Assembly (NCBI GenBank): GCA_934045075.1 | Contig: OW203722.1 | Coordinates: 14,880,796-14,944,795 of the forward strand | Reading direction: 5' to 3' | From: Yponomeuta sedellus | Taxonomy: Eukaryota; Arthropoda; Insecta; Lepidoptera; Yponomeutidae | DNA: 64,000 nucleotides | Shown: piece after piece, positions 38,301 through 50,300 of the stretch | Layout: the number at the start of each line of letters is the position of its first letter | Numbering within the stretch: position 1 is the stretch's first letter | Position numbers and translations under genes: made by a program | The notes under the pieces: generated by a model | What the model saw: the letters and a program-made list of their open reading frames with translations, nothing else | Databases searched by the model: none | Told to the model about the DNA's origin: nothing

Positions 38301-41300
38301 GCAAATGTCCTGGAGGATAGTGGTTTAGGTGTGCTTTTAGTACGCCCTAAAGGATAAGTTAAAAGGTGCTCTAAGCTTAGGTTAGATATACACCAGGTAG
38401 GTAGTTTAAAATATAAGATTTAATAAATAAATAAATAGACAAACAGTATGAAGCAAATGTGTCCGAAAAGGTAATGTGGTGATTATATATACAGAAAATT
38501 AAAACTATAAAAGGTGGCGTAGATAGCCGTTAAGGTAGGTAAATAAATAAACTTAGGGGTATATACATATTTTACAAGTATTTACAATTGAAGATGAACG
38601 ATGAATCGTATTCAATAGAAATACGTCCGGTAAAGTTTTGTACAAGTTGGCGGTAAAATATTTAAAAAGAATAAGGATTTAAGAAAGGAGGTAAAATTAT
38701 TTTTTTAGTAATGAAAGGATGGGGTGAGGGCGAAGTTTTTACGAGTATATATGTAAGAGTTCCTTGTAGATTTAACCTGTGGAGGTTAGGTTTTAGAATT
38801 TTGAAAACTGTATGACGATGAATGGTGTCAGAATTACTGACGTCTAGAAATTTGGTTTGAAACGATTTTGGAAATGGATCGCTGTTGGGTGACACTTGTG
38901 TCCGCGGAAAATTTTTGAATATTTCAATCTCACTCAATCAGGGCTGTTTTTCGGATTTTTAACTTATTTCTTTACTTTTAACTTTTCACAAATAATAAGA
39001 ACTAAAAACTAACATTCCATGAATCGTCCGCCTCCGGACCCCCCGGACCAGCCAGATGGGCAGGGTGAGGGCATCCCCTCCACTTCATTACTGTCCAAGA
39101 ATCATGACCGGAAAAGGCCCAGGAACCATGACATCGACGTGGATGACAAGCGCTTTGAAGGTCGTAATAAATCTAAGTCTGTAGACCCAACTGAAACCAG
39201 GGCCTCGGTCCAAACAACCTTTTGGCACCCCAGTTTGGAGGAATTAAACTTAGCATACGATCTAACGGACCCAGGCCCATATGTAGTTCATGTATCCCGG
39301 TATGAGTCGGATCAAGCGGCGGGTCTATCACTAAGACCTATTACTTTCGGAAAATTGTTTGAAAACCTCCCGGCGGCTGACATAATGAGGGACAGGATAA
39401 AAAGTGCAGGGCGTAATAGAGTGGCTGTAGAGTTTAAATCGGCAAAAGGAGCCAACGACTTCTTGAAGTCGGATGCCCTTAAATTACATAAATACAAAGG
39501 CAGTATCCCATCATACGGGGTCACCCGTATGGGCCTCGTAAAGGGAGTCCCAGTCTAGTGGCACATGGAAGAATTTGTAGATTCTGTGACTCTCCCGGAC
39601 GGCTGTGGTATAATTTTAAAAGCAAGAAGACTAAATAAGAAGAAAATTGTAGATGGCGAAGCGCATTTCATCCCTACCCAGTCTGTCGTACTGACTTTTA
39701 AAGGACAGGTTCTCCCAAAGAGGATATTCTCCTGCTTTACATCCCTACCAGTAGAACAATACCGATTCCCCACCATTCAATGCTACAACTGTTGTAAATT
39801 TGGTCGTGTAGCGGCCCAGTGCTGTTGAAAACCTTGCTGTTATCGCTGTGCACAACCTCATCCGGGGTCAAGCTGCTCCGTACTAGAAGAAAGAGCAACG
39901 TGTATTTTCTGCTCTTCCTCTCACTTTGCGACCAGTAAATCCTGCGCGGAGCAGTCTCGTCAGAGACTTATAAAGGAAGTTATGTCCCAGGAAAGCATTT
40001 CGTTCCTAGAGGCTTCTGCTCGGTTTCCATCTGTAAGGAGGTCATATGCTGAAGTCTCTCAGGCCCTCTTTTCCCCTCCATCGCCTCCCGTAGTAAGCCA
40101 GCTCTCACAATCCCACAGAAAAACTGTGTTCCACTCCCCCGGCCCTCGACCCTTCAGGTGGATATGATATTCGAGCCCACCAAGCTATAATAGCTCCAGA
40201 AAAGTCGACAGCCCCAAATGGATGTGCTCTCCAATCATCTTCAGTATCGCCTAATGAAAACCTCCTGGAACTCCTTCTTTCAGCCCTTATCAATATCCTG
40301 TCCAAATGCTCAGATTCTATACCGTCCCACGTCGCCGAAAAGTTGAATGTTCTTTTAAACTTAAATAATGGCCCCATTGAAAATCCTTCAATGGAACTGT
40401 AAAAGCCTTCGTCGCAAGAAGTACGAATTAATATCTATAGTCAGCGAGTACTCCCCTGTCGTCATTGCTATCTCGAAGACATGGTTAGTTCCAGAGACGC
40501 GATTTCAGATCTCTGGCTTCTCCTGCCTTCGAGATGATAGGGACGACGGCTATGCAGGGTGTGCTTTACTCGTGAAACGAAACCTTCAATTTGGAATAAT
40601 CCCTCTCCCGCAACATAGTCTACATATGAACTTAATTGCGTGTAGAGTAATGAATGTATCTGTCCTCTCCGTATATATAGCCCATCCTCATATTTCTCTA
40701 CTCCCAGAGCTTTTCTCAATTATCTCCAATCTTCCTCAGCCAGTCCTCATCCTGGGGGACTTCAATGCTCACCATATGGCTTGGAGGTGCTATTCCAGTG
40801 ACTCCTTTGTAGTAGGTCTGCTTGACCTCTGTCATGACCTTAATATCTGCCTTCTAAACGATTGATCTCCAACCCGAAGGGTTCCCCCTTCCCAAAATCC
40901 TAAGACTGCAGTAGATTTATCTTTGTGCTCTCCATCTCTCTCCTCCACCCTAACTTGGGAAGTCCTCCCCAGCACGTATGGTAGTGATCATTTCTTGATA
41001 TTGATCAAATTCCCTGAAAGGTCTGTTCCCACTGCTTCCCACCACCCTTACTAAAATACAGATTAAACAAGGCTAACTGGTCGGGGTACGCAACAACCTT
41101 GGATGAAAATATCGATAGCCTGTCTACCGATTTGCATTAATTTCCGCCTTAAAAATAGCAAACAACATAAGCCATCCCCGCCCTGGTGGGATGAGGAGTG
41201 TACTGATGCGATGAAAGCCATGAAACTGGCGGAATTCAATGCATCGATGACGATGGCTAATTATGTTAACTATAAACACATCGCTGCGCGTACTAGAAGG

Positions 41301-44300
41301 ACCTTAAGCAAAAAAAAAGAGAAATGGGTTGACTAGATTCTGCGAAGACTTATGCCCAGCTACCCCCTCGGCGGTGGTATGGAGAAACATCAGAAGGTTC
41401 CGAGGCTTCATGAATATTGACAACCTATCTTCTAATGATCTCTCCATCTGGCTTGACAAGTTTGCGGATAAATTAGCTCCTCCCACAGCCTCCTCTTTTG
41501 ATTCTCTCCCTTCCACTCCTATATACATCCCTTCGTCTGAGGATCTTGAACATCCGTTCTCAATGACAGAATTACAGTCAGCTCTCGATGGTCTAGTGGA
41601 CACTTTACCAGGAATCGATGGTATCCCCTATTCTTTCCTTGTAAGAGCTAACTCCAAAGCAAAGTTGTATTATCTGGCCCTAGTGAATCGTATTTACGAC
41701 CTCGGTTCCAGTCCCGAATCCTGGAAAACCCAAGTGATTCTACCAATACTAAAGCCAGGTAAAAGTCCGATAGACCCTACGGCTCGTAGACCAATCGCGC
41801 TGTCGTCAACATTGTCTGAAGTACTAGTGCATATGGTTAAAAACCGCCTAGAATGGTATCTAGAGAATAAAAAGATCCTCTCTGAAAGCCAGTTCGGCTT
41901 TAGGAAGGGTATGAGCACGCTTGATAGTCTTAGCATCCTCACAACGGACATCCAAATTGCCTTTAAACGTCAACAATAATTGGTTGCAGTCTTTTTAGAT
42001 ATAACATCGGCTTACGACATCGTCCAGCTCCCACAATTGAAACAAAAGTTACTCCACTACAATATCCCAAATAAAATTATTCGATACTTATGTAATTTAT
42101 GCACGATCAGTTATAGTCAGGCACCCCGGCTCGAAAGCTTCTGCTCGACGTATATGAAAAGGCCTTCCGCAAGATCTGTCCTAAGTCCTCTTCTTTTTAA
42201 TTTTTATACATGTGATCTGGAAAGAACAGTAAACTGCTTTTGCAACGTCTTACAGTATGCCGACGACTTAACTCTATATTTGGCTGTGAATAACATTGCA
42301 GAAGCCACATCACGACTGAATTTGGCATTGTCGTATTTAGGACTATGGCTGTCTAACCATGGATTTTCTCTTTCTGTGGCGAAAAGCTGTGCTGTTGTGT
42401 TTACCAGAAGGTCTATACCTTCTGGTAAACAAGGATCCCTAATCTATAAGCACAGAATCCTTATTCCCGCGCATCGTACGAAGGCTTTCCGTGGCAGTTT
42501 TAAGTATGCGGCGTCCAAGTGCTGGAATGATATTCCTCCCCCAGTCCGCGATGCACCTAGTAGATGTGCCTTTGGGCGTAAGCTCAGGGCATATTTGCTG
42601 GAGCAGCAGAGACTTCCCTATCCTGTCCAAACTTCTCGCCGCCTTTACTAAACTTGACTTATAAATTGACTATGTGATCGCATCAGGGACGGCTGTCTTA
42701 ATTTCACTTTGTTCGTTTTTTTTTGTTATTATTTTATTGTTTATGCATATTTGTTGCGCATATGGTATTTGTTTTTATTGGATAAATTATAATAAACATA
42801 AGTATTATCGATAGTATTTAAATTGCTACATACCGACCCGCGCACCCGACACTCGTGAGATATTCTCAGGTACTGACTGAAAATCAGCGCTGAGGGCTCA
42901 CACCCTCAGCAAAATGCTGAGTCAGCTGCCTTTTGCAGCAACGGAAACACACCGCGACAAAACTGCTTAAATTGTCTGTACTAACTTACCCTTTGATTGC
43001 TCTCCTATAAGTTTGTTTCGTATTTGTTAGATGTTTTGTGTGTGTCACTGTTGTAGCAATAAATGTTTCTCTTTCTTTCTTTAATCTAAATATCCAAATC
43101 GAAGGACAAGCCATTCCAGTAGGAAAAAAAGTAAAATTCTTAGGGGTCGTCCTAGATTCGAGGCTGAACGGAAAGGCACATTGCAATTACATCAGCCAAA
43201 AATGTGAACAAAACATCAACATCCTGCGCGCTCTTTCGGGTGTATGGTGGGGTTCCCACCCATACTGCCAAAAATTCCTTTACAATGCTATCATAAGAAG
43301 CCACCTCGACTATGGTAGTTTTGTTTTGGAGCCGTGCTCCAAGGCGGCTGCGGATACAATAAATCGCTCCCAATACAAAGGCCTCCGAACAATGATTGGG
43401 GCGATGAAGTCGACTCAGACAAATGCTCTCCAAGTGGAGTGCTCAGTCCCCCCCCCCCCCCCCCCTACACATACGACGACAATACCTTTGTGACAAATTC
43501 TTACTCAAAATTTCCCAAAATTCGAGCCATCCTTTATGGAGTAAGCTTCAGGTACTATCAGACTTATCCGTTCCTAATAGCAGCTTGAAAGGTTCCTGCC
43601 TTTTAAAAAGTTTCAAAATGATTACCCAAATCCCCTATACAATCCAAAAATTTAACAAATGCCCCCTCTTTCATACGAGTTACAATGCCCTCCAATTCTC
43701 CTCCCCTGTAGTTACTAGTTTTGACATTGATAAGAATTCCATATTTGCGGAGAGACAATACAGAAGTATCATGGAAAGAGACTGGAAAGATTGGCTTCCT
43801 ATATTTACAGATGCTTCCAAACTCTCAGAGGAAGGTGACGTGGGAGCTGCGGTATGGGTTCCCAGAACTAAGATAGTTATCAGTTTCAGACTGCCCCCAT
43901 TATCCTCAGTCTTCACAGGAGAACCTATTGCAATCCTAGAAGCAATTCACTACGCTGAAAACCATAATGTTGAGAGATGCATCATCCTCACGGACTCCCT
44001 TAGTACCCTTTATGTGTTCCCGTTCACTAGTCAGCACAAGCAAACCCCTTCAAAAGTGGACAGAAATTCCCTGTAATACTTCAAATTAGAGAAGCTTTGG
44101 CAAAATCAAATATAAACATTACCATTGCTTGGATTCCAGGACACTGTGGTATTATTGGCAATGAAACCGCCGATACCCATGCTAAAATAGCCACTCAAAT
44201 TGGGGACACCCCTCATTATGAATTAGCTGCACATGACTTGGCCCCCTTGGCCGGCTCACGGATGAAAAAATCGTGGGATAATGACTGGAAGTTCTCACAA

Positions 44301-47300
44301 ACCATTAAAGGCAAATATTTTGCCGAAATTCAGCCTGTCATCCCGTTGAAGCCATGGTTTTTTAGGGTTTCGTGATTTGGACAAACGCGTGACCTCAACC
44401 ATTTGTCGTTTACGCTTAGGGCATGCCTGCACACCGGTCCACCTGGCTAAGATCCGAGTGAGAGACAACTCCCTTTGTGAGTGTGGTTTGGTCGACGGCT
44501 CCGCAGAACACCTGCTTTTCAGTTGCCACAATCTCCGGTTTTCTCTTATGGATGTCCTGCCTGATAACATTATCCGACCTACTAATCTTAAACTTATCCT
44601 CTCCCAGGCAAATACCCCTCTTGTTTATATTATAGGTAAATTTCTTTCAGACAATGATATCAAACTTTAGTTGTATCAAAATTTTACAAAAATAATAAAG
44701 GAAAAAAAAAGACAAACAGTTCTGATTGACTCAAAATTCTGACCGAGCCTTGTTCGCTTGTGATTGGCTATAGTCTTGTCTAACACGTGATATTGGCGAA
44801 TTTGTACTGGATAATCAGTGCACTGAGTCCATAAAACAGAATTGAAATGAATTGAATTGATTTTGGAATTAATTATATTTTAATTATATAATATTGTAAT
44901 TAATAGACTGTATGAGTGCAGCTCGGCTGTCTACGTGTAATTGCCCTGGATACTCTCCTGAGGCAACGTAAGTTACTAACCAGTCCCACCTGAAATTATA
45001 AATTCCAGGTTACCGAGGTCTATGGAACTTTGTAGACTTTTAGTCCGGATTTACTTACGAGTGTTGTCTATGGAACTGCTAGTGAGCAGCCTGTGGGTGT
45101 GTAACTGTCTGATAATGTGTGTAGAAGTTATTGATTGTGTACTGTTAGTGTATACTAACTGTGGTATGTTTCGGTTAGGTGGGTTGCAGATATATAGAAT
45201 CAGAATTGTATTAGGGCCGAAAAATTTGCTACTATAGGTAAATCTACTTAGTGAAGAATGGTTAATGAGTAGGTAGTCAAGTTATAATGAATTACCTTTG
45301 GTCCATAAGTCAAGTCGCACTTTTAACTGAATTTAATAAGTTATTTATAGAACGTGAAAACACTTAACAAATCTTGCAGGTCTTGGGAAGAAGTCCAACG
45401 GAATCCTTAAGGAAGGCTGGGCAGCTCCTGGGGATGGGCGTGTGATGAATGGGTCGTGAGTCGTGGTTATGAAGCAGCAGCAGCTTGACGATTGTGCACT
45501 CGTCGCAGTAATCACAATCACACTCGCACTCGCAGTGTGGTCGCGGTGGGTAGTGCCGTCTCGGCGTATCAAGTCGTGGGGTGTTGCTGGGCTTCTCTAT
45601 TAACGTTGGGCGCCAGTGGAACGTTGTATATCATTTATAAATAATAATAAAACTGGAACGACTTCAGGTGTGGTTTTATTTGTAGATTTAGTATAATATT
45701 TTAATAAAACAGAAAACTGGATAAAAACGGATAAACGGAGAAGCAGGTAAAAAATTCAGATCAGTAAAGTAGTAGTGATAAAAAATTAGGAAAATCGAAG
45801 AATGTGTGACGTAATTTAAATATTTGAAAATGATAGATAGAAAAAGAAATAAAAATGGTGTGAAGAGGTTTGCATCGTTACAGGTGAATGGACTTTTCAA
45901 TTTAAATAATATTATTATAGTCAACCATGAGTTGTAGTTCCGTGTAACTGGCCCTTGATATTAAAATATGGGCCACTAAAACAAATATTGCGTGGGATCA
46001 TCTTATCAAAGTTACCAATTATTAGTCTTAAAGATTAGTCTTAAAAAAAAATTTTGCTACGACTATACATTTTTTGACATGGCCTCTCCAATGAGATATT
46101 GCTTAGCAAATTCTCTGTTGGCAAAATAAATCATACGGAAAGCGGCACTGAAAATAAATCCTAATTGTGACCGTAAAAACTGTGGTTAGTGAAGTCGGGT
46201 TTCGTTTACTACATAGCCACCAGGTAACGTAACGTAAGACTTAAAATAGACTAAAATCATGCGGCCACAAATGTTAGAAATGGTAGAAAACTGTTCCCTG
46301 TGAAACCACTTTGACGGTTAGTTATTGCCCAATAAAGTTTTCCTATTCGTAACGCAACTATTTCACATTGCGGTTACAAATGTTTTATTCCGTTTGTTAG
46401 ATATTTTATTTCATGTCATACGGGGTCACTTGATCGTCGTATAATGCTACAAGTGTGATTAGTAGTAAATACTTAAAAAAAATCTGTTAAGCCAGTTTTG
46501 TAAGAGTTTGGATTAGCTCCAACCTCTTTTGGCTCTACGACGAAGAATAAAGACAATGGCCACTATAGTATTATACCACCGGGCAGACAAATCAGGGGGC
46601 ACGGCAGTGCCCCGCCAAGTCGAGCGTGAAGGAAACACTGCCGTAACTATATTTACTGGAACCATTTCGCCGCATTTTCAGGCCCCTGTTTGAGAACCTC
46701 TGGATAAGACCAGAACGCAGAAATTTTCGTCATCCAGTACGCTATAGTTACATACTTACAATCCAACATTTCAAGTCTGTAGATCATTTAGTTCCGACGT
46801 TAAGCGACAGCAAAGTTTCGCATTTATGACACTCCCTCACTGATGATAATCAAAAAATAGAACTAGTACTTTCCATAAACTCAGAGAGCTGAAATTTGGT
46901 ACAGAGTTAGGGTTTAATAGCCAGATAAAGGGAAAACTATAAAAACTAGGAAAATCGAAGATCTTGAGTTCCTGGTGACCTTGACAGAACACAATACAAG
47001 AGCCCAACCAAACTATCAGGAGATTATTATTTATTTTATTATGTCGTTCAAAATTTGGTCAAAATATTATGCATTAGACTAAGAGTAGCGGTGATACCCG
47101 CACAAGTCGCTAGATGGCGCTTACTGTATATTAAAACGCGCTTACGTTTTGTTTATCCGATAAACTTATATGGCGAAGTGGCAACCGGCCGCATTACAGT
47201 CGTATACGACATTCTTCTACGTTTCATGATGGGGGGGGGATAAGAAAATGTAATAAAATAAATCAATATGCCCACGTTTCTACAAAAAGAATTGAAATCC

Positions 47301-50300
47301 CACCAAAAACATTCTGTAAAAACTAGCCAAATCTCGATGGAGCTGCTCGTTTATCTCTAAAAAGTAATGAAATCTAGACAAAGTCATGCCAAGTCTAAGT
47401 TTCGTTACTGCAATTTCTTTATTATTATACTTAATGTTGTGTGACTTGGCCGTGATTAGAAGTCCATCTGTACTAGAAATATTTTTTTATACTGTTTGTT
47501 TCAGGCTCGCTTATACATAATTATTATTGACATACGCAGCTTTAGCAAGCTTACAATTGACCCTAATAGTGCTTTGTGATGGCTGATTGAGGGTAGGGCT
47601 GAAACCTCATCAGCCGAAGATGCGAACGGGTGCCAGCCATCAGTCTTCTCGTGACCACGATGACTGCAACGTCGTCGAAACGTCGAGGTGAAATAGCAAT
47701 AAATTACTACGAGATTAAGCCCCGAAAATATTCTAACTATGTGTACAAGTCGCGAAAGTTTAAAATATGTTATTACAATTGACTGGTTATTCAACCAACA
47801 ATTTTCAAGTGGCAATTTTCCATCGTCAGTGGGTAGCGGTTCTGGCGACAGATTGGTGCAATGCTGTCATGGAGCACCTGGTCTTGTACCCTTGTGTACC
47901 CTTCAACGGCCAAGTCACACAACATTAAGTATAATAATAAAGAAATTGCAGTAACGAAACTTAGACTTGGCACGACTTTGTCTAGATTTCATTACTTTTT
48001 AGAGATAAACAAGCTGCTCCATCGAGACTTGGCTAGTTTTTACAGAATGTTTTTGGTGGGATGTTTTTTTAACAAAATTGATAGAGGCTGAACCGAAAGA
48101 GACCTCCATGGTTGGAAGAAAGAAACTGAGAGATAAACTATTTTGACAGCGTCCCGTACTAAACAATATTTTATGTAGGTACCTATGTTTGGTTTATATA
48201 GATACTTTATAAAATGGTTTATATGCTGCTAATGTAATAACTAATAACATAAGTAAACTTAGTACTCAGCATTGTCTCACATGACTTCCTACGAGTATAT
48301 TCTTGAAAAAAAATATTGTAAGAAAGTTCGTTTTTAAAACTGCAAGTGTGATTCGGTAAAATTCAATGAAAGTTCTAAATATATTTGCAGTGTTTAAAAA
48401 GTATAAAAGTCTGGTAATGGATTAGCATTAAGTCCACTTTTTGTTCCTTTTCTTGTGTGCGATAAAGAATTAGTTACCTATACAAAAATGGGGTCCTATT
48501 ATAGTGAAGAAGTCTCAATTTGTTATACATAATTAACACGTGAACGGTGGTAGCGGAGGGGTAGAACACCGGATTCTCCATCGGGAGGTCGTTTGTTCAA
48601 ATCCCGGCATGTACTAATGACTTTCTTTTCTAAGTTCAGAGTATGTACATTTGGAAGGTACAGTAGCAATCTTCTTCTTCATCTTCAGATTATATTATGT
48701 AGTCCACTGCTGGACATAGCCCTCCCCTAACGAGCGCCATAGCGCCCTGTCTTCAGCTTGCCGCATCCAGCATCTGCCGGCAGTTTTTCGCAGATCGTCA
48801 TCCCACCTGCTCGGAGTGCGTCCCACACTACGTTTGCTGAGTCGCGATCTCCACTCAAGAACACGTTTACTCCAACGGTTGTCGTGTGATTCGGTAAAAT
48901 TCAATGAAAGTTCTAAATATATTTGCAGTGTTTAAAAAGTATAAAAGTCTGGTAATGGATTAGCATTAAGTCCACTTTTTGTTCCTTTTCTTGTGTGCGA
49001 TAAAGAATTAGTTACCTATACAAAAATGGGGTCCTATTATAGTGAAGAAGTCTCAATTTGTTATACATAATTAACACGTGAACGGTGGTAGCGGAGGGGT
49101 AGAACACCGGATTCTCCATCGGGAGGTCGTTTGTTCAAATCCCGGCATGTACTAATGACTTTCTTTTCTAAGTTCAGAGTATGTACATTTGGAAGGTATA
49201 GTAGCAATCTTCTTCTTCATCTTCAGATTATATTATGTAGTCCACTGCTGGACATAGCCCTCCCCTAACGAGCGCCATAGCGCCCTGTCTTCAGCTTGCC
49301 GCATCCAGCATCTGCCGGCAGTTTTTCGCAGATCGTCATCCCACCTGCTCGGAGTGCGTCCCACACTACGTTTGCTGAGTCGCGATCTCCACTCAAGAAC
49401 ACGTTTACTCCAACGGTTGTCGGTACTTCGCAAGATATGGCCAGCCCACTGCCACTTCAGCTTGCTGATTCTCTGAGCTATGTCGATAACTTTGGTTCTC
49501 TGTGGGATGCATTCGTTACGAATCCTATCCTTCAGCGAAACTCCGAGCATAGCTCTCTCCATAGCTCGCTGAGCGACTTTGAATTGGTGGACCAGCCCTT
49601 TCGTTAGTGTCCATGTCTCGGCTCCGTAGGTCATCACAGGTAGGACGCACTGATTAAAAACTTTCGTTTTCAAACTTTGCGGTATGGATGACGAGAAGAC
49701 TCGGCGTAGTTTCCCAAACGCTGCCCAGCCCAGCTGGATCCTCCTCTTGGTCTCCTTCTCGAAATTGTTTTTACCTAACTGCAAAATCTGCCCGAGGTAA
49801 GTGTATTCAGAAACGATTTCGAGAAAGTGACCATGTAAGACGACCGGTCCCGGATCAATGTGGCTATTGATCGTGACTTTGGTTTTATCCAAATTCATGC
49901 CAAGACCGATACGTCGCGAGGCTGAGTCTAGGCCGGTCAGCATTTGGTTCAGCTCCTCTAGCGACTCCGCCATTAAGACTATATCATCTGCGAATCGCAG
50001 GTGACAAAACCACTACGAATAGTAGCAATACCACTCGCTAACTGTGAAGGAAAACGTCGTGAGGACACCTGAATGTCTGAGGTGTTCAAATATCACAGCA
50101 CTGCACGTGCATGCATGTGCGGTAATTAAGCCCATACACTCTCTCTGAGAGATGGCCTGTGCTCTGCAGAGGGACGTTTATAGGCTATAATATAAAATGG
50201 GTCCGGTATGTAGTTTCGAATGACGCTTTAGCGACAAACGTTGTAGCGAAAAACTTTCAGTGTGGTTCGCTGGGGCGAAGAATATTGAAGCGAAATCCAC

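Larger units (their letters stand above)
38448..44709 (+). mobile_element. Full-length I-like non-LTR retrotransposon, decayed
   Basis: It is flanked by an exact 11-bp duplication AGACAAACAGT (38437-38447 and 44710-44720) and ends in AATAATAAAGG plus an A run. The order is a 5' UTR of about 570 bp, ORF1 with zinc knuckles, then ORF2 with AP endonuclease, reverse transcriptase (YADD), RNase H and a C-terminal Cys/His motif. RT followed by RNase H points to the I/R1 group of LINEs. Multiple stops and frameshifts, and a 0.66-kb insertion inside the RT, make it dead. It sits inside the LTR element, in opposite orientation, within an rdgA intron. Confidence 0.88.
37125..45886 (-). mobile_element. 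LTR retrotransposon without recognisable gag-pol, nested by other elements
   Basis: The two LTRs (37129-37393 and 45617-45882) are about 265 bp each and clearly homologous with several indels. Each begins TG and ends CA. Both outer sides carry the 4-bp duplication GGTG (37125-37128, 45883-45886). On the minus strand the 5' LTR (right side) is followed after one base by TGGCGCCCAACGTTA (45615-45601), a good tRNA primer-binding site. A candidate polypurine stretch (cccccgggtag) precedes the 3' LTR. Internal sequence outside later insertions (about 37394-38447 and 44721-45600) shows no gag, protease, RT or integrase. It therefore resembles a large non-autonomous derivative mobilised by another element. 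Confidence 0.85.

Noticed and set aside
47500..47760. Hammerhead ribozyme around the gaaacgtcg words
   Set aside because: A GAAAC element is present but I could not find the required CTGATGA core at a suitable distance on the same strand. Left as a check, not a call.
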